Positions 1 through 5,882 of a stretch of 10,833 nt of DNA are shown here, piece after piece (positions within the stretch are counted from its first letter, which is position 1; each line of letters begins with the position of its first letter). The DNA lies in assembly GCA_948482415.1 (NCBI GenBank), contig CAOMFZ010000059.1, forward strand, positions 1 through 10,833. The letters run 5' to 3'. This DNA is from an uncultured Mailhella sp. (lineage in GTDB: Bacteria > Desulfobacterota > Desulfovibrionia > Desulfovibrionales > Desulfovibrionaceae). Under the pieces are notes generated by a model. That model saw only the letters and a program-made list of their open reading frames with translations, ran no database searches and was not told the origin of the DNA. A program made the translations under genes and the position numbers.

Positions 1-33
1 AGGAGAATAACAGAGTTTAAAAAAAATTAAAAG

Positions 34-366
34 TTAATTGACGACACTATCTAATTTTATGCGATATTTCATTTCATAGGACTTTTTTTGTTCTACCTGA
101 TCATAGCTGTAATTATGGGTTCTTTTGGCATCATCATCAGTCATCAGATGTTCAAGCACATTTTTGTTTTGTTTAATAAATTCAGCGGCAGAAACGCCCA
201 CCAGTTCAAAACAGCCCTTGCTGGCATATTGTAAAATCAGAGAATAATCATAGGGGGTATCTGTTTTTGAAGGAATAAATTTACAGTAATAGGCTAAACC
301 AGGAAGAATATCAAAAATATTTCTTTCAAATTCACTAAAAAAATGTGTATCTCTATATTGAACCAT
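34..366 (-). pseudogene. Truncated PAS-domain protein, probable remnant of a sensor protein
   Basis: The 110-residue product reads as the first four fifths of a PAS fold: a helix with DILPGLAYYCKF, a beta hairpin (YSLILQYASKGCFELVGVSA, about residues 41-60), then a helical stretch and the strand YEMKYRIK near the end. PAS domains of sensor kinases, diguanylate cyclases and sigma-54 activators normally continue here with a TKDGxxxWV-type strand and then an output domain. Instead the frame closes after LDSVVN, and the 33 remaining bases at the window edge show no continuation in the other frames. I start it at the ATG at 366, because a GTG 11 codons upstream (399) overlaps a possible -10 and has no ribosome site, while GGGG lies about 8 nt before the ATG. 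It lies behind the BCCT gene in the same direction but beyond a terminator-like hairpin. It could be a decayed sensor or a genuine single-PAS protein. I am confident of the PAS fold, not of function. Confidence 0.55.
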
Positions 367-390
367 AGTATAACCCCAGTTTTTTCTTTG

Positions 391-418
391 AATATACACG
401 AAAAATATTTTTAAGCAA
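391..418 (-). promoter_or_regulatory. Weak candidate sigma-70 promoter for the PAS fragment
   Basis: On the minus strand a TATATT (-10-like, 5 of 6 matches) lies 16 nt after TTGCTT (-35-like, 3 of 6). It sits just downstream of the BCCT hairpin and about 25 nt before the ATG at 366. The region is very AT-rich, so a chance match is quite possible. Confidence 0.2.
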
Positions 419-419
419 T

Positions 420-449
420 AAAGGAAACCAGCTTAAACTGGCTTCCTTT
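420..449 (-). terminator. Hairpin terminator behind the BCCT gene
   Basis: A 12-bp stem (AAAGGAAGCCAG with CTGGTTTCCTTT on the minus strand, one mismatched position) closes a 6-nt loop. It begins about 28 nt after the BCCT stop codon. The minus-strand continuation is only moderately T-rich (TTTATTGC), so it may be a leaky intrinsic terminator. It would separate the transporter from the PAS fragment. Confidence 0.6.
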
Positions 450-476
450 GCAGGGAATAATTATACAAGGATATGA

Positions 477-2030
477 TTATCTGCAATCGGTAATATCTTT
501 TAACTTATCACCCTTCAGCATCTTGATCCATGCATAGGCAAGAAGAACAACAGGGATACAAATGAAAATACCTGCAAGCTTGCCGAGCATCTTTGCAACT
601 TCCAGTCCGCCCATGGTCAGGCTGCCAAAAGCGAGCAATCCCTGCAAGAGTGCCCATAATACCAGATAGTACTTGTTGGGGTCATCATTGACGCCAATGC
701 GTTTTGTGGCTGTTGCTGCCATGATATAACAGCTGGAGTTGATGCTTGTTGCCAGGAAAATGGTTGAAACCATGGCATAAACAATAAAGACAACGGTACT
801 GAACGGCAAGGTGCCAAAGACTTCAGCCATAAGAGCAGCTCCGCCCTGATTAACCAAAATGCCGGTAACATCAAGAAGTCCGCTGCGTGAGAGATATAAG
901 GTATAGGAACCAAGAACGCCGTGCATGCAGTAACCGCCAAGAACAGCGAAGAACAAGCCGCAGCCGACGATTTCCCGTACTGTTCTGCCGCGGGAAATTC
1001 TGGCAATAAAGAGCCCCATGAAAGGTCCGTATCCCAGCCAGTTCATAGCATAGAACATTGTCCAGTCCTGAGGCACTGTTCCGTCTGTGAATGGGTCTGT
1101 CCAGAGAATACACATGAGGAAATTGTTGGCAGTTCTGCCGACTGCATTGGTAAAGGTATCAAAAATGACAGAAGTTGGTCCGCACAGGAAAACATAAATG
1201 AGTAAACCAAAAGCAATCAGCACGTTAAAATCACTGACACGTTTAATTCCTTTTTTCAAGCCAAAATAAACGCTGACAGCAGAAATGGCAATGGTGGTGA
1301 GGAGAATTTTGCCTTGCAGGGCAAGAGAAGGTTCAAGTCCTGTTACCTTGCAGACAGTTGCTTCAACGGTTGGCAAAGAGAGGCACATCGTCATGGTTGT
1401 ACAGAACATCAAACCCAAAATAAAGCAGCAGTCCAGAGCTTTTCCCAATAATTTATCTTTATGTTCGCCTATAACAATTTCAGAGGCAGCACTGACACGC
1501 AGAAGCGGCTGTTTTCTGATGTGGAACATATAACAAATAGGCAATGCGCAAATAAAATAGGAACTCCAGGCAGTAGGACCCCAGTTCAAAAGGAGGAAAC
1601 TCAAACTCCATTGATAGGCTTCAAGGCTTTCAGGTTCTGCATTCATGGGTGGGGTAACCAAATACCAGGAAGGTTCAACAATAGCCCAGAACATGCAGGC
1701 ACCGGCAACACCGGAGGTGAAAATCATGGCAGCCCAGGAGCCAAGTGGAAATTCCGGTTTTTCGTCCGGATCACCAAATTTGATGTCACCATATTTGCTG
1801 ATGGCATAATAAACAAGCAGAAAAACAAAAATGGTTACAAGCCATAAGAAAGAACTGCCTAATGCCTTATTTAATGGATTAACAATAGCTTTTAACACAG
1901 CTTCCATTTCTGCACTGTAAAAGATAGCAGGCAGGCTGACAAGCAGTAAAACAATAATAACAGGGAGAGCGATGGATTTTTCAACGCCTAAGTCATTTTC
2001 TTTACAGGTAAAATCATCTTCTTTGGACAT
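477..2030 (-). CDS. BCCT-family (betaine/carnitine/choline-type) transporter
   Basis: A 517-residue inner-membrane secondary transporter. The family signature ARISRGRTVRE is at residues 343-353 in a LeuT-fold protein with about 12 hydrophobic segments. The WGxxxWxxY motif that forms part of the aromatic substrate cage in BetP and CaiT is intact at W150-W155-Y158. Aligned by eye to my memory of E. coli CaiT, this protein has Trp122 for CaiT Tyr114, Asn330 for Trp323, Trp331 for Trp324, Tyr334 for Tyr327, Met338 for Met331 and Asn269 for Arg262. The usual WAWW run therefore reads AMNW. Family members import or exchange quaternary amines such as betaine, carnitine or choline; the substituted cage Trp makes the exact substrate uncertain. 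I use the ATG at 2030, preceded by GGAGG at 6 nt spacing, rather than the upstream in-frame ATG at 2072, which would fall over the promoter candidate. It is divergent from the EamA permease across a shared control region. Confidence 0.93.
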   Translation of the reverse strand: MSKEDDFTCKENDLGVEKSIALPVIIVLLLVSLPAIFYSAEMEAVLKAIVNPLNKALGSSFLWLVTIFVFLLVYYAISKYGDIKFGDPDEKPEFPLGSWAAMIFTSGVAGACMFWAIVEPSWYLVTPPMNAEPESLEAYQWSLSFLLLNWGPTAWSSYFICALPICYMFHIRKQPLLRVSAASEIVIGEHKDKLLGKALDCCFILGLMFCTTMTMCLSLPTVEATVCKVTGLEPSLALQGKILLTTIAISAVSVYFGLKKGIKRVSDFNVLIAFGLLIYVFLCGPTSVIFDTFTNAVGRTANNFLMCILWTDPFTDGTVPQDWTMFYAMNWLGYGPFMGLFIARISRGRTVREIVGCGLFFAVLGGYCMHGVLGSYTLYLSRSGLLDVTGILVNQGGAALMAEVFGTLPFSTVVFIVYAMVSTIFLATSINSSCYIMAATATKRIGVNDDPNKYYLVLWALLQGLLAFGSLTMGGLEVAKMLGKLAGIFICIPVVLLAYAWIKMLKGDKLKDITDCR

Positions 2031-2060
2031 AAGAACCTCCGCATATTTTTTGATATAAAA

Positions 2061-2076
2061 ATCACAAAACATGCCA
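2061..2076 (-). promoter_or_regulatory. Candidate sigma-54 promoter for the BCCT gene (weak)
   Basis: The minus strand reads TGGCATGTTTTGTGAT. Against the consensus TGGCACG-N4-TTGCW it matches 9 of 12 defined positions, including the whole TGGCA -24 core, but the invariant-type GC of the -12 element is GA. A start near 2050 would leave a leader of about 20 nt before the ATG at 2030, the same geometry as the better promoter at the other end of the region. Confidence 0.35.
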
Positions 2077-2153
2077 TGTATTTTTAATACAATGATAACA
2101 GTGTATTAGATTAATATTTCATGGAAAATAGCAGGGAAAAGAATTTTATATAG

Positions 2154-2167
2154 CGACAATTTTGTCG
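2154..2167. promoter_or_regulatory. Candidate activator site 1: 14-bp dyad
   Basis: The site is CGACAATTTTGTCG, with 6-bp arms CGACAA and TTGTCG that are perfect inverted repeats around a central TT. Pairing can extend outwards by a few bases (2151-2170) with one wobble pair. It lies about 80 bp upstream of the BCCT -24 candidate and about 260 bp upstream of the permease -24 element, distances suited to an enhancer-type site. Confidence 0.5.
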
Positions 2168-2206
2168 TTATACAAAAATTTTTAAACATAATTTGGGAAT
2201 TGTATA

Positions 2207-2220
2207 CGACAAATTTGACA
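2207..2220. promoter_or_regulatory. Candidate activator site 2: imperfect 14-bp copy
   Basis: The site is CGACAAATTTGACA. The left arm is identical to that of site 1; the right arm TTGACA keeps 4 of 6 positions of TTGTCG. The central CAAATTTG is palindromic. It is 53 bp from site 1. Confidence 0.4.
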
Positions 2221-2305
2221 TATTGCTTTTATTCCTTTGCGGGCAGTATGCATGAATATATGCAGTTGTAAGGCATAGTATAAAAGAGGAGAAAATTCCT
2301 TTTTA

Positions 2306-2319
2306 TGACAAAAATGTCG
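2306..2319. promoter_or_regulatory. Candidate activator site 3: imperfect 14-bp copy
   Basis: The site is TGACAAAAATGTCG, with GACA and TGTC as inverted arms in the same 14-bp frame as site 1. It lies about 95-105 bp upstream of the sigma-54-like -24 element of the permease gene, a normal enhancer distance. A further half-site follows 1 nt later. Confidence 0.45.
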
Positions 2320-2320
2320 C

Positions 2321-2339
2321 CGACAATAAATTTTTATCG
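2321..2339. promoter_or_regulatory. Half-site or degenerate dyad of the CGACAA type
   Basis: A fourth CGACAA starts at 2321, 15 bp from the start of site 3. Its partner arm is degenerate: the sequence ends in ATCG at 2339 and pairs only weakly. It could give cooperative binding next to site 3, or be chance in AT-rich DNA. Confidence 0.3.
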
Positions 2340-2411
2340 TTCTTTTTGTAACATGGTTCCTCTTTAAAGAAAGAAATTGCATTTATTAAAGTTTTTTCCT
2401 TTTATCTTTTT

Positions 2412-2427
2412 TGGCATAATTTTTGCT
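2412..2427 (+). promoter_or_regulatory. Sigma-54 (-24/-12) promoter for the EamA permease
   Basis: TGGCATAATTTTTGCT matches TGGCACG-N4-TTGCW at 10 of 12 defined positions. It has the diagnostic GG (2413-2414) and GC (2425-2426) dinucleotides separated by exactly 10 nt. The expected start at about 2437-2438 leaves a leader of about 20 nt before the ATG at 2459. The upstream dyads would then be binding sites for an enhancer-binding activator. No comparably good -35/-10 pair was noticed here. Confidence 0.6.
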
Positions 2428-2458
2428 TTTTTAAGCGTAAACAAATATCGAGGTGTGT

Positions 2459-3520
2459 ATGAGTTCAGAAATATTTATTCAGGAAGGTTCTGTACGCACA
2501 ACAGAACGAGCAGTAAAACTGCGGGAGAAAAAAGACCTTCAATTTGCGAAAACAGGATTAATTCTTGGTGTTCTTGGCGGTGTTTTATGGGCAATAGCAA
2601 GTATTTTTCTGTTAGGTATGGGCGTTAAAAGTGAAATTTTTGCAAAACCTGAATTTTGGCTTGTAGCACCCCTTGTCGCCGCAGGTATTCATGATTTTTG
2701 CGGGGCATGTACTTCTTTGGCTGTCAATACTTACCGCGGACAAATTCGGGAAATTCCCCGCACCTTTAAAAATAAAGCGGGAAAAATTTGTATGCTGGGA
2801 GGATGTTTAGGCGCTCCCTTTGGTATGGGCGGTTATTTAATGGCTGTTTCTTTAGCTGACCCTGCCTATGTTTTGCCCATTACTTCTTCCTATCCTGCTT
2901 TTGCTGCCATTTTAGCCATGGTCTTTTTAAAAGAAAAAATTATTAAACGTGCATGGATTGGCTTGCTTGGCTGCATATCAGGCGTGTTCATTATCAGCTT
3001 TGTGGCTCCTTCCGGCGGTATTTCCGAATATTTTTATTTAGGCTTGTTCTTTGCTGTTGTCGCAGCTGTCGGCTGGGCTTGTGAAGGTGTTGTGGTTACG
3101 TCAGGAATGGATTTTGTTGAGCCGTGCATTGCTCTCAATATTTATCAAATGACTTCTACTTGTATTTATTGGCTTATTCTTATTCCGCTTGCCTGTCATT
3201 TTACTTTGCCTGCCGATTTGAACTATTTTAGCGTGATTAAAGAGTTTTTTGCCAGCGACAAACTCTATTTAATTATGCTTGCTGGTGTTGTAGGGGCAAC
3301 TTCCTATATGTGTTGGTATAAGGCCATGAATACCACAGGCGTAAGCCGAGCCATGGCTCTCAACATTACCTATGCGCTTTGGGGCGTCATATTCAGTGCA
3401 GTGTTCCTTGATACTGAAATTACGATTAATCTTGTTGTTGGGGCAATTATGATATTCCTGGGAATGGTTTTGGTTATTGGTAATCCTAAGGACATGATTA
3501 ACCTTCGCCAGGTAAATTAA
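2459..3520 (+). CDS. EamA/DMT-superfamily permease, substrate unknown
   Basis: A 353-residue integral membrane protein with about ten hydrophobic segments after a polar, charged N-terminal tail of about 30 residues. It has the two-repeat layout of drug/metabolite transporters. The first half has the EamA-like stretch ADPAYVLPITSSYPAFAAIL followed by a basic loop (KEKIIKRAW). The second half ends similarly: GATSYMCWYKAMNTTGVSRA, then NITYALWGVIFSAVFLDTEI and a final hydrophobic segment. Such proteins usually export or import amino acids, amines or other small metabolites; nothing here identifies the substrate. The ATG at 2459 is preferred over the GTG at 2453, because GAGG at 2450-2453 sits 5 nt before it and overlaps the GTG. 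It probably forms a two-gene unit with the winged-helix gene 22 bp downstream. The shared control region suggests a role linked to the BCCT transporter, for example uptake of one compound and release of a product. Confidence 0.88.
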   Translation: MSSEIFIQEGSVRTTERAVKLREKKDLQFAKTGLILGVLGGVLWAIASIFLLGMGVKSEIFAKPEFWLVAPLVAAGIHDFCGACTSLAVNTYRGQIREIPRTFKNKAGKICMLGGCLGAPFGMGGYLMAVSLADPAYVLPITSSYPAFAAILAMVFLKEKIIKRAWIGLLGCISGVFIISFVAPSGGISEYFYLGLFFAVVAAVGWACEGVVVTSGMDFVEPCIALNIYQMTSTCIYWLILIPLACHFTLPADLNYFSVIKEFFASDKLYLIMLAGVVGATSYMCWYKAMNTTGVSRAMALNITYALWGVIFSAVFLDTEITINLVVGAIMIFLGMVLVIGNPKDMINLRQVN

Positions 3521-3542
3521 GTCAAGTAAATGAGGAGAATAT

Positions 3543-3809
3543 ATGAAACATCCAATTAGGCTTGAAATATGTAAATTATTAGACGAACATACAATCTTGA
3601 CCACGCAGGAAGTTCAAAATCTACTGGTGCAGGCATATGCAAATGAAAAACAGGTTTATGCAGTCAATGACCATGTTTTATCCCTGCGGGCTGTTGGAAT
3701 TATTGAACTTTTGGAAGAATGGGTTGAAGATAAAGATCAGGAAGAAATCCTCGTGCAGCGCTGGGGATTAACAAAGTTTGGCAAAGAAAAATATTTGAAA
3801 TACTGGTAA
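3543..3809 (+). CDS. Small winged-helix-like protein behind the permease
   Basis: An 88-residue protein with a good ribosome site (GAGGAG, about 6 nt before the ATG) 22 bp after the permease stop. Residues 1-30 (HPIRLEICKLLDEHTILTTQEVQNLL) look like the first helices of a winged helix-turn-helix domain. Residues 42-58 (AVNDHVLSLRAVGIIELL) resemble a recognition helix followed by the turn into the wing. The end (RWGLTKFGKEKYLKYW) resembles the LTxxGxxxL tail common to ArsR/MarR/PadR-like regulators. There are no cysteine or histidine clusters that would indicate metal sensing. It could be an autoregulator or partner regulator of the transporter region, but it has no ATPase domain and so cannot itself be a sigma-54 activator. 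I do not recognise a named family. Confidence 0.75.
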   Translation: MKHPIRLEICKLLDEHTILTTQEVQNLLVQAYANEKQVYAVNDHVLSLRAVGIIELLEEWVEDKDQEEILVQRWGLTKFGKEKYLKYW

Positions 3810-3999
3810 TCTGAAAAATAGAGAACTAGAGCAGTTCCAATAAATCTTGCAACTTTTCTATGCAGGGGAAAAACTTTTAGTAAAAGTTTCTTCCCCTGCA
3901 CCCCTTTACAAAACTTTTTAAGCTTTCTTATAAAAATTTGTTGCAATTATTTCCGGAAATGCTCTATGTGTAACGAAAAAAGGAGCTTTTGCTCCTTTT
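3810..3999. other. Convergent intergenic gap between the transporter and housekeeping regions
   Basis: About 190 bp separate the plus-strand winged-helix gene from the minus-strand tsaB stop. The gap contains the 40-bp hairpin at 3861-3900 and the tsaB terminator at 3976-4001. I see no gene in it. Confidence 0.7.
3861..3900. repeat. 40-bp hairpin, probable dispersed repeat or bidirectional terminator
   Basis: Two arms of about 19-20 nt, TGCAGGGGAA-AAACTTTTA and its inverse, pair almost completely with one bulged base and almost no loop. After it comes CCCCTTT and then a second AAACTTTT (3911-3918), identical to 3871-3878. That copy could compete for the AAAAGTTT arm, giving two exclusive folds. 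From memory, G-rich/AAACTTTT hairpins followed by CCCCTTT..AAAACTTTT are common between genes in Desulfovibrio-type genomes, so I treat this as a likely repeat family member. Only one copy is present in this window. Confidence 0.65.
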
Positions 4000-4001
4000 T
4001 T
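3976..4001 (-). terminator. Intrinsic terminator of the housekeeping cluster, bidirectional
   Basis: A perfect 11-bp stem (AAAAAAGGAGC and GCTCCTTTTTT) has a 4-nt loop and ends in a T-run on either strand. On the minus strand it overlaps the tsaB stop codon at 4000-4002 and would end the long cluster. On the plus strand it could stop read-through from the permease and winged-helix genes. Confidence 0.9.
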
Positions 4002-4734
4002 ATGCATTTAATAAACGGTTAAGTTCTTCACGGCAGGCTTTGGGGTCGCGTCCCTGCAATTTGGCAATATGGGGAAGATTTTGGATTGCGTCACATTCTT
4101 TCAAATAAATGGGGCTGATATCTTGTTTTTGCCAAGTTACAGCCTGTAAACATTGAATAAGACTGTTGATACTGGGGCTGTCAAAAGAAGCAGGCAAAAG
4201 CACGCATGCTTGTTTTGTAAGTACTTCCTGCGCTTTTTCGCTCCGTGTGCCGCTGCCATAACAATAATCACAGGGAATGTTTGCCAGCTCTGCATAGGGA
4301 ATAAGTTTTAAATCCGTTATTGCCTGCATAGTGCCGTTTACGGCTTGAAAACACTGGGAGTGGACGAGCTCGCGGGTTCCGCTTGTCATAATATGAATGA
4401 TTTCGCCTTGTTTGGCAAAAAAATTACCGGCAAGGGCGTGCATATAATTGATGCTTCCCTGCAAGCCATTATTGGCACGGCAAAAGGCGGCGGCAATGGT
4501 GGCGGTCAGGCGTATGCCCATAAAATTGCCCGGACCTGCCGCAGCGGCAATTTTTTTTATTTGGCTGGGGCTAAGACTAAATTGCTCACAAATTTGTTTG
4601 ATATGCGGAAGAAGCGTGTCAGCACCGTTTTTTTGCGGTTCACTTTCTTCAGCATGCAAAAGAATAGTGTCCTGCATAAGGGCAAACTGCAAACGTTTTT
4701 CAGACGCATTTAATATAAGGGTAAGTTCGTCCAT
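4000..4734 (-). CDS. tsaB: TsaB-type tRNA threonylcarbamoyladenosine (t6A) biosynthesis protein
   Basis: A 244-residue protein of the TsaB/YeaZ family, an ASKHA-fold partner that scaffolds TsaD and TsaE in making t6A37 on ANN-decoding tRNAs in the cytoplasm. The diagnostic motif is GPGNFMGIR at residues 67-75 (family GPGSFTGxR), preceded by the hydrophobic IAAAA strand. SPIYLK near the C-terminus corresponds to the usual P-x-Y-L/R end of the domain. Length fits the family (about 220-240). The N-terminal strand, normally of the type LAIDTAT, reads LILNASEK, with Asn in place of Asp; TsaB is not the catalytic subunit, so this may be tolerated. The start is 23 nt after the rseP stop with only a weak AAGAAA ribosome site. 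It is the last gene of the cluster. Confidence 0.88.
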   Translation of the reverse strand: MDELTLILNASEKRLQFALMQDTILLHAEESEPQKNGADTLLPHIKQICEQFSLSPSQIKKIAAAAGPGNFMGIRLTATIAAAFCRANNGLQGSINYMHALAGNFFAKQGEIIHIMTSGTRELVHSQCFQAVNGTMQAITDLKLIPYAELANIPCDYCYGSGTRSEKAQEVLTKQACVLLPASFDSPSINSLIQCLQAVTWQKQDISPIYLKECDAIQNLPHIAKLQGRDPKACREELNRLLNA

Positions 4735-4757
4735 TTTCTTAAGCTATTAGTTTAAAG

Positions 4758-5852
4758 CTATTTAAACCAGCGCATAATATCGTTGAATGTGGCAAAAATC
4801 ATCAGCCCAATCAAGAGCACCGCACCTAACTGCATAAGCCGTTCCTGTAATTTTTCCGGCACCGGGCGGCGAATAACAGTTTCAATGAGACAGAAGAAAA
4901 TCAGTCCGCCGTCAAGTACAGGAATGGGCAAAAGGTTTAGAAGTCCCAAGTTGACGCTGATAAGTGCCGTTAACAGAAGCAGGGAGACAAGCCCGTTTTC
5001 TGCCTGTTTGGCAATCATTTCCCCAATAAGCAGCGGGCCGCCCACAGAATCCGCAGAAACAGAGCCTGTTGCCATTTTTTTGAGTCCTGTCAGAGTCAGG
5101 GCTATCATATCCCAGGATTGCGTGACCCCTTGTTTAAGGGAAGCGGAAAAGCTCAGTTCTTCATTGCGGATTGTGCCAAGGGGCTGTATGCCGATAAGCC
5201 AGGCAATTTCTTCTTCTCCAAAAATATTGGTGCGCGGCATTCTTTTGGGTTCAATGGTGAGGTCAAAAAAAGTATTATCTCGTTCAACCGTAAAAACCAT
5301 TGCTTTTCCATTGGAATTATTGACAATTTCAGGAACTTCATTCCATGCGTCAATAGCTTTGCCGTCAATGGCAGTGATGAGGTCTTTTTCCTGCAACCCT
5401 GCGAGAACAGCAGGAGAATCAGGGAGTAAGGCTCCCACTTGCGGCAGAAGAATATTGACGCCGCTGGTGAGAGAGAGCAGGGTATAAATGGTCCATGCAG
5501 TCAAAAGGTTGGCAAAGGGACCGGCAAAGGCAAAATACATGCGCTGCCATGCAGGTCTGTTGCTGACCGCTTCTTCCTGTGTAAAGCCAATTTCTTCCAC
5601 ATCTTTGCTGTATTCACCTACAGCCGCCACATATCCGCCAAAGGGAAACGCTGCAATCTGATAGGTGGTTTTGCCTTTTTTTATGCCCCAGATTTTTGGG
5701 CCCATGCCAATGGAAAAGGTAACAATACCAACACCTAAGGAGCGGAAAGCAAGAAAGTGCCCCAGTTCGTGGAGAAAAATTAATCCGCCTAAAACAAGGA
5801 TAATGGCTAAAATTGAGTAACTATGTGAAAAAAATGAAGAAACAAAATCCAT
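4758..5852 (-). CDS. rseP: RseP-type site-2 (intramembrane) zinc metalloprotease
   Basis: A 364-residue polytopic membrane protease of family M50B. The zinc-binding HELGH is at residues 28-32 in the first membrane segment, and the third ligand motif LDGG is at 313-316 (Asp314) inside NLLPIPVLDGG. An FGGY beta-loop motif is at 71-74 and GPFAN at 111-115. One PDZ domain lies at about 132-203, compared with two in E. coli RseP; the shorter length fits the single-PDZ form common in other bacteria. Family members cut membrane-spanning anti-sigma factors or signal-peptide remnants after a first-site cleavage. The start 30 nt after the dxr stop has no clear Shine-Dalgarno match, so translation may depend on coupling. 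Its place behind dxr matches the common cdsA-dxr-rseP order. Target substrates cannot be told from the window. Confidence 0.95.
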   Translation of the reverse strand: MDFVSSFFSHSYSILAIILVLGGLIFLHELGHFLAFRSLGVGIVTFSIGMGPKIWGIKKGKTTYQIAAFPFGGYVAAVGEYSKDVEEIGFTQEEAVSNRPAWQRMYFAFAGPFANLLTAWTIYTLLSLTSGVNILLPQVGALLPDSPAVLAGLQEKDLITAIDGKAIDAWNEVPEIVNNSNGKAMVFTVERDNTFFDLTIEPKRMPRTNIFGEEEIAWLIGIQPLGTIRNEELSFSASLKQGVTQSWDMIALTLTGLKKMATGSVSADSVGGPLLIGEMIAKQAENGLVSLLLLTALISVNLGLLNLLPIPVLDGGLIFFCLIETVIRRPVPEKLQERLMQLGAVLLIGLMIFATFNDIMRWFK

Positions 5853-5882
5853 AATTTTATATTAATATGTTTTGGTTAAAGG

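Larger units (their letters stand above)
2031..2458. promoter_or_regulatory. Divergent control region between the two transporter genes
   Basis: This 428-bp AT-rich stretch has no convincing gene; the one open frame in it (2182-2382, minus strand) has no ribosome site and no recognisable composition. It holds outward-facing sigma-54-like promoters at both ends and a group of CGACAA/TTGTCG sites in the middle, listed separately. A further short dyad, TGCAT-6 nt-ATGCA, lies at 2249-2264. The layout is typical of a bidirectional enhancer-controlled promoter region, but this is inferred from motifs only. Confidence 0.6.

Noticed and set aside
2249..2264. TGCAT-6 nt-ATGCA dyad in the control region
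   Set aside because: It is a single short copy in AT-rich DNA with no relation to the other sites, so it was not proposed as an operator.
2182..2382. 66-residue open frame on the minus strand within the divergent control region
   Set aside because: It has no ribosome site, is rich in Lys/His/Cys without domain character, and overlies the repeated CGACAA sites; I regard it as chance.
3737..3946. 69-residue minus-strand open frame at the convergent gap
   Set aside because: Much of it is a translation of the 40-bp hairpin element and the antisense of the winged-helix gene; there is no ribosome site.
4783..5487. 234-residue plus-strand open frame opposite rseP
   Set aside because: It is antisense to a gene with intact HELGH and LDGG motifs, and its Ser/Arg-rich composition is typical of a shadow frame.
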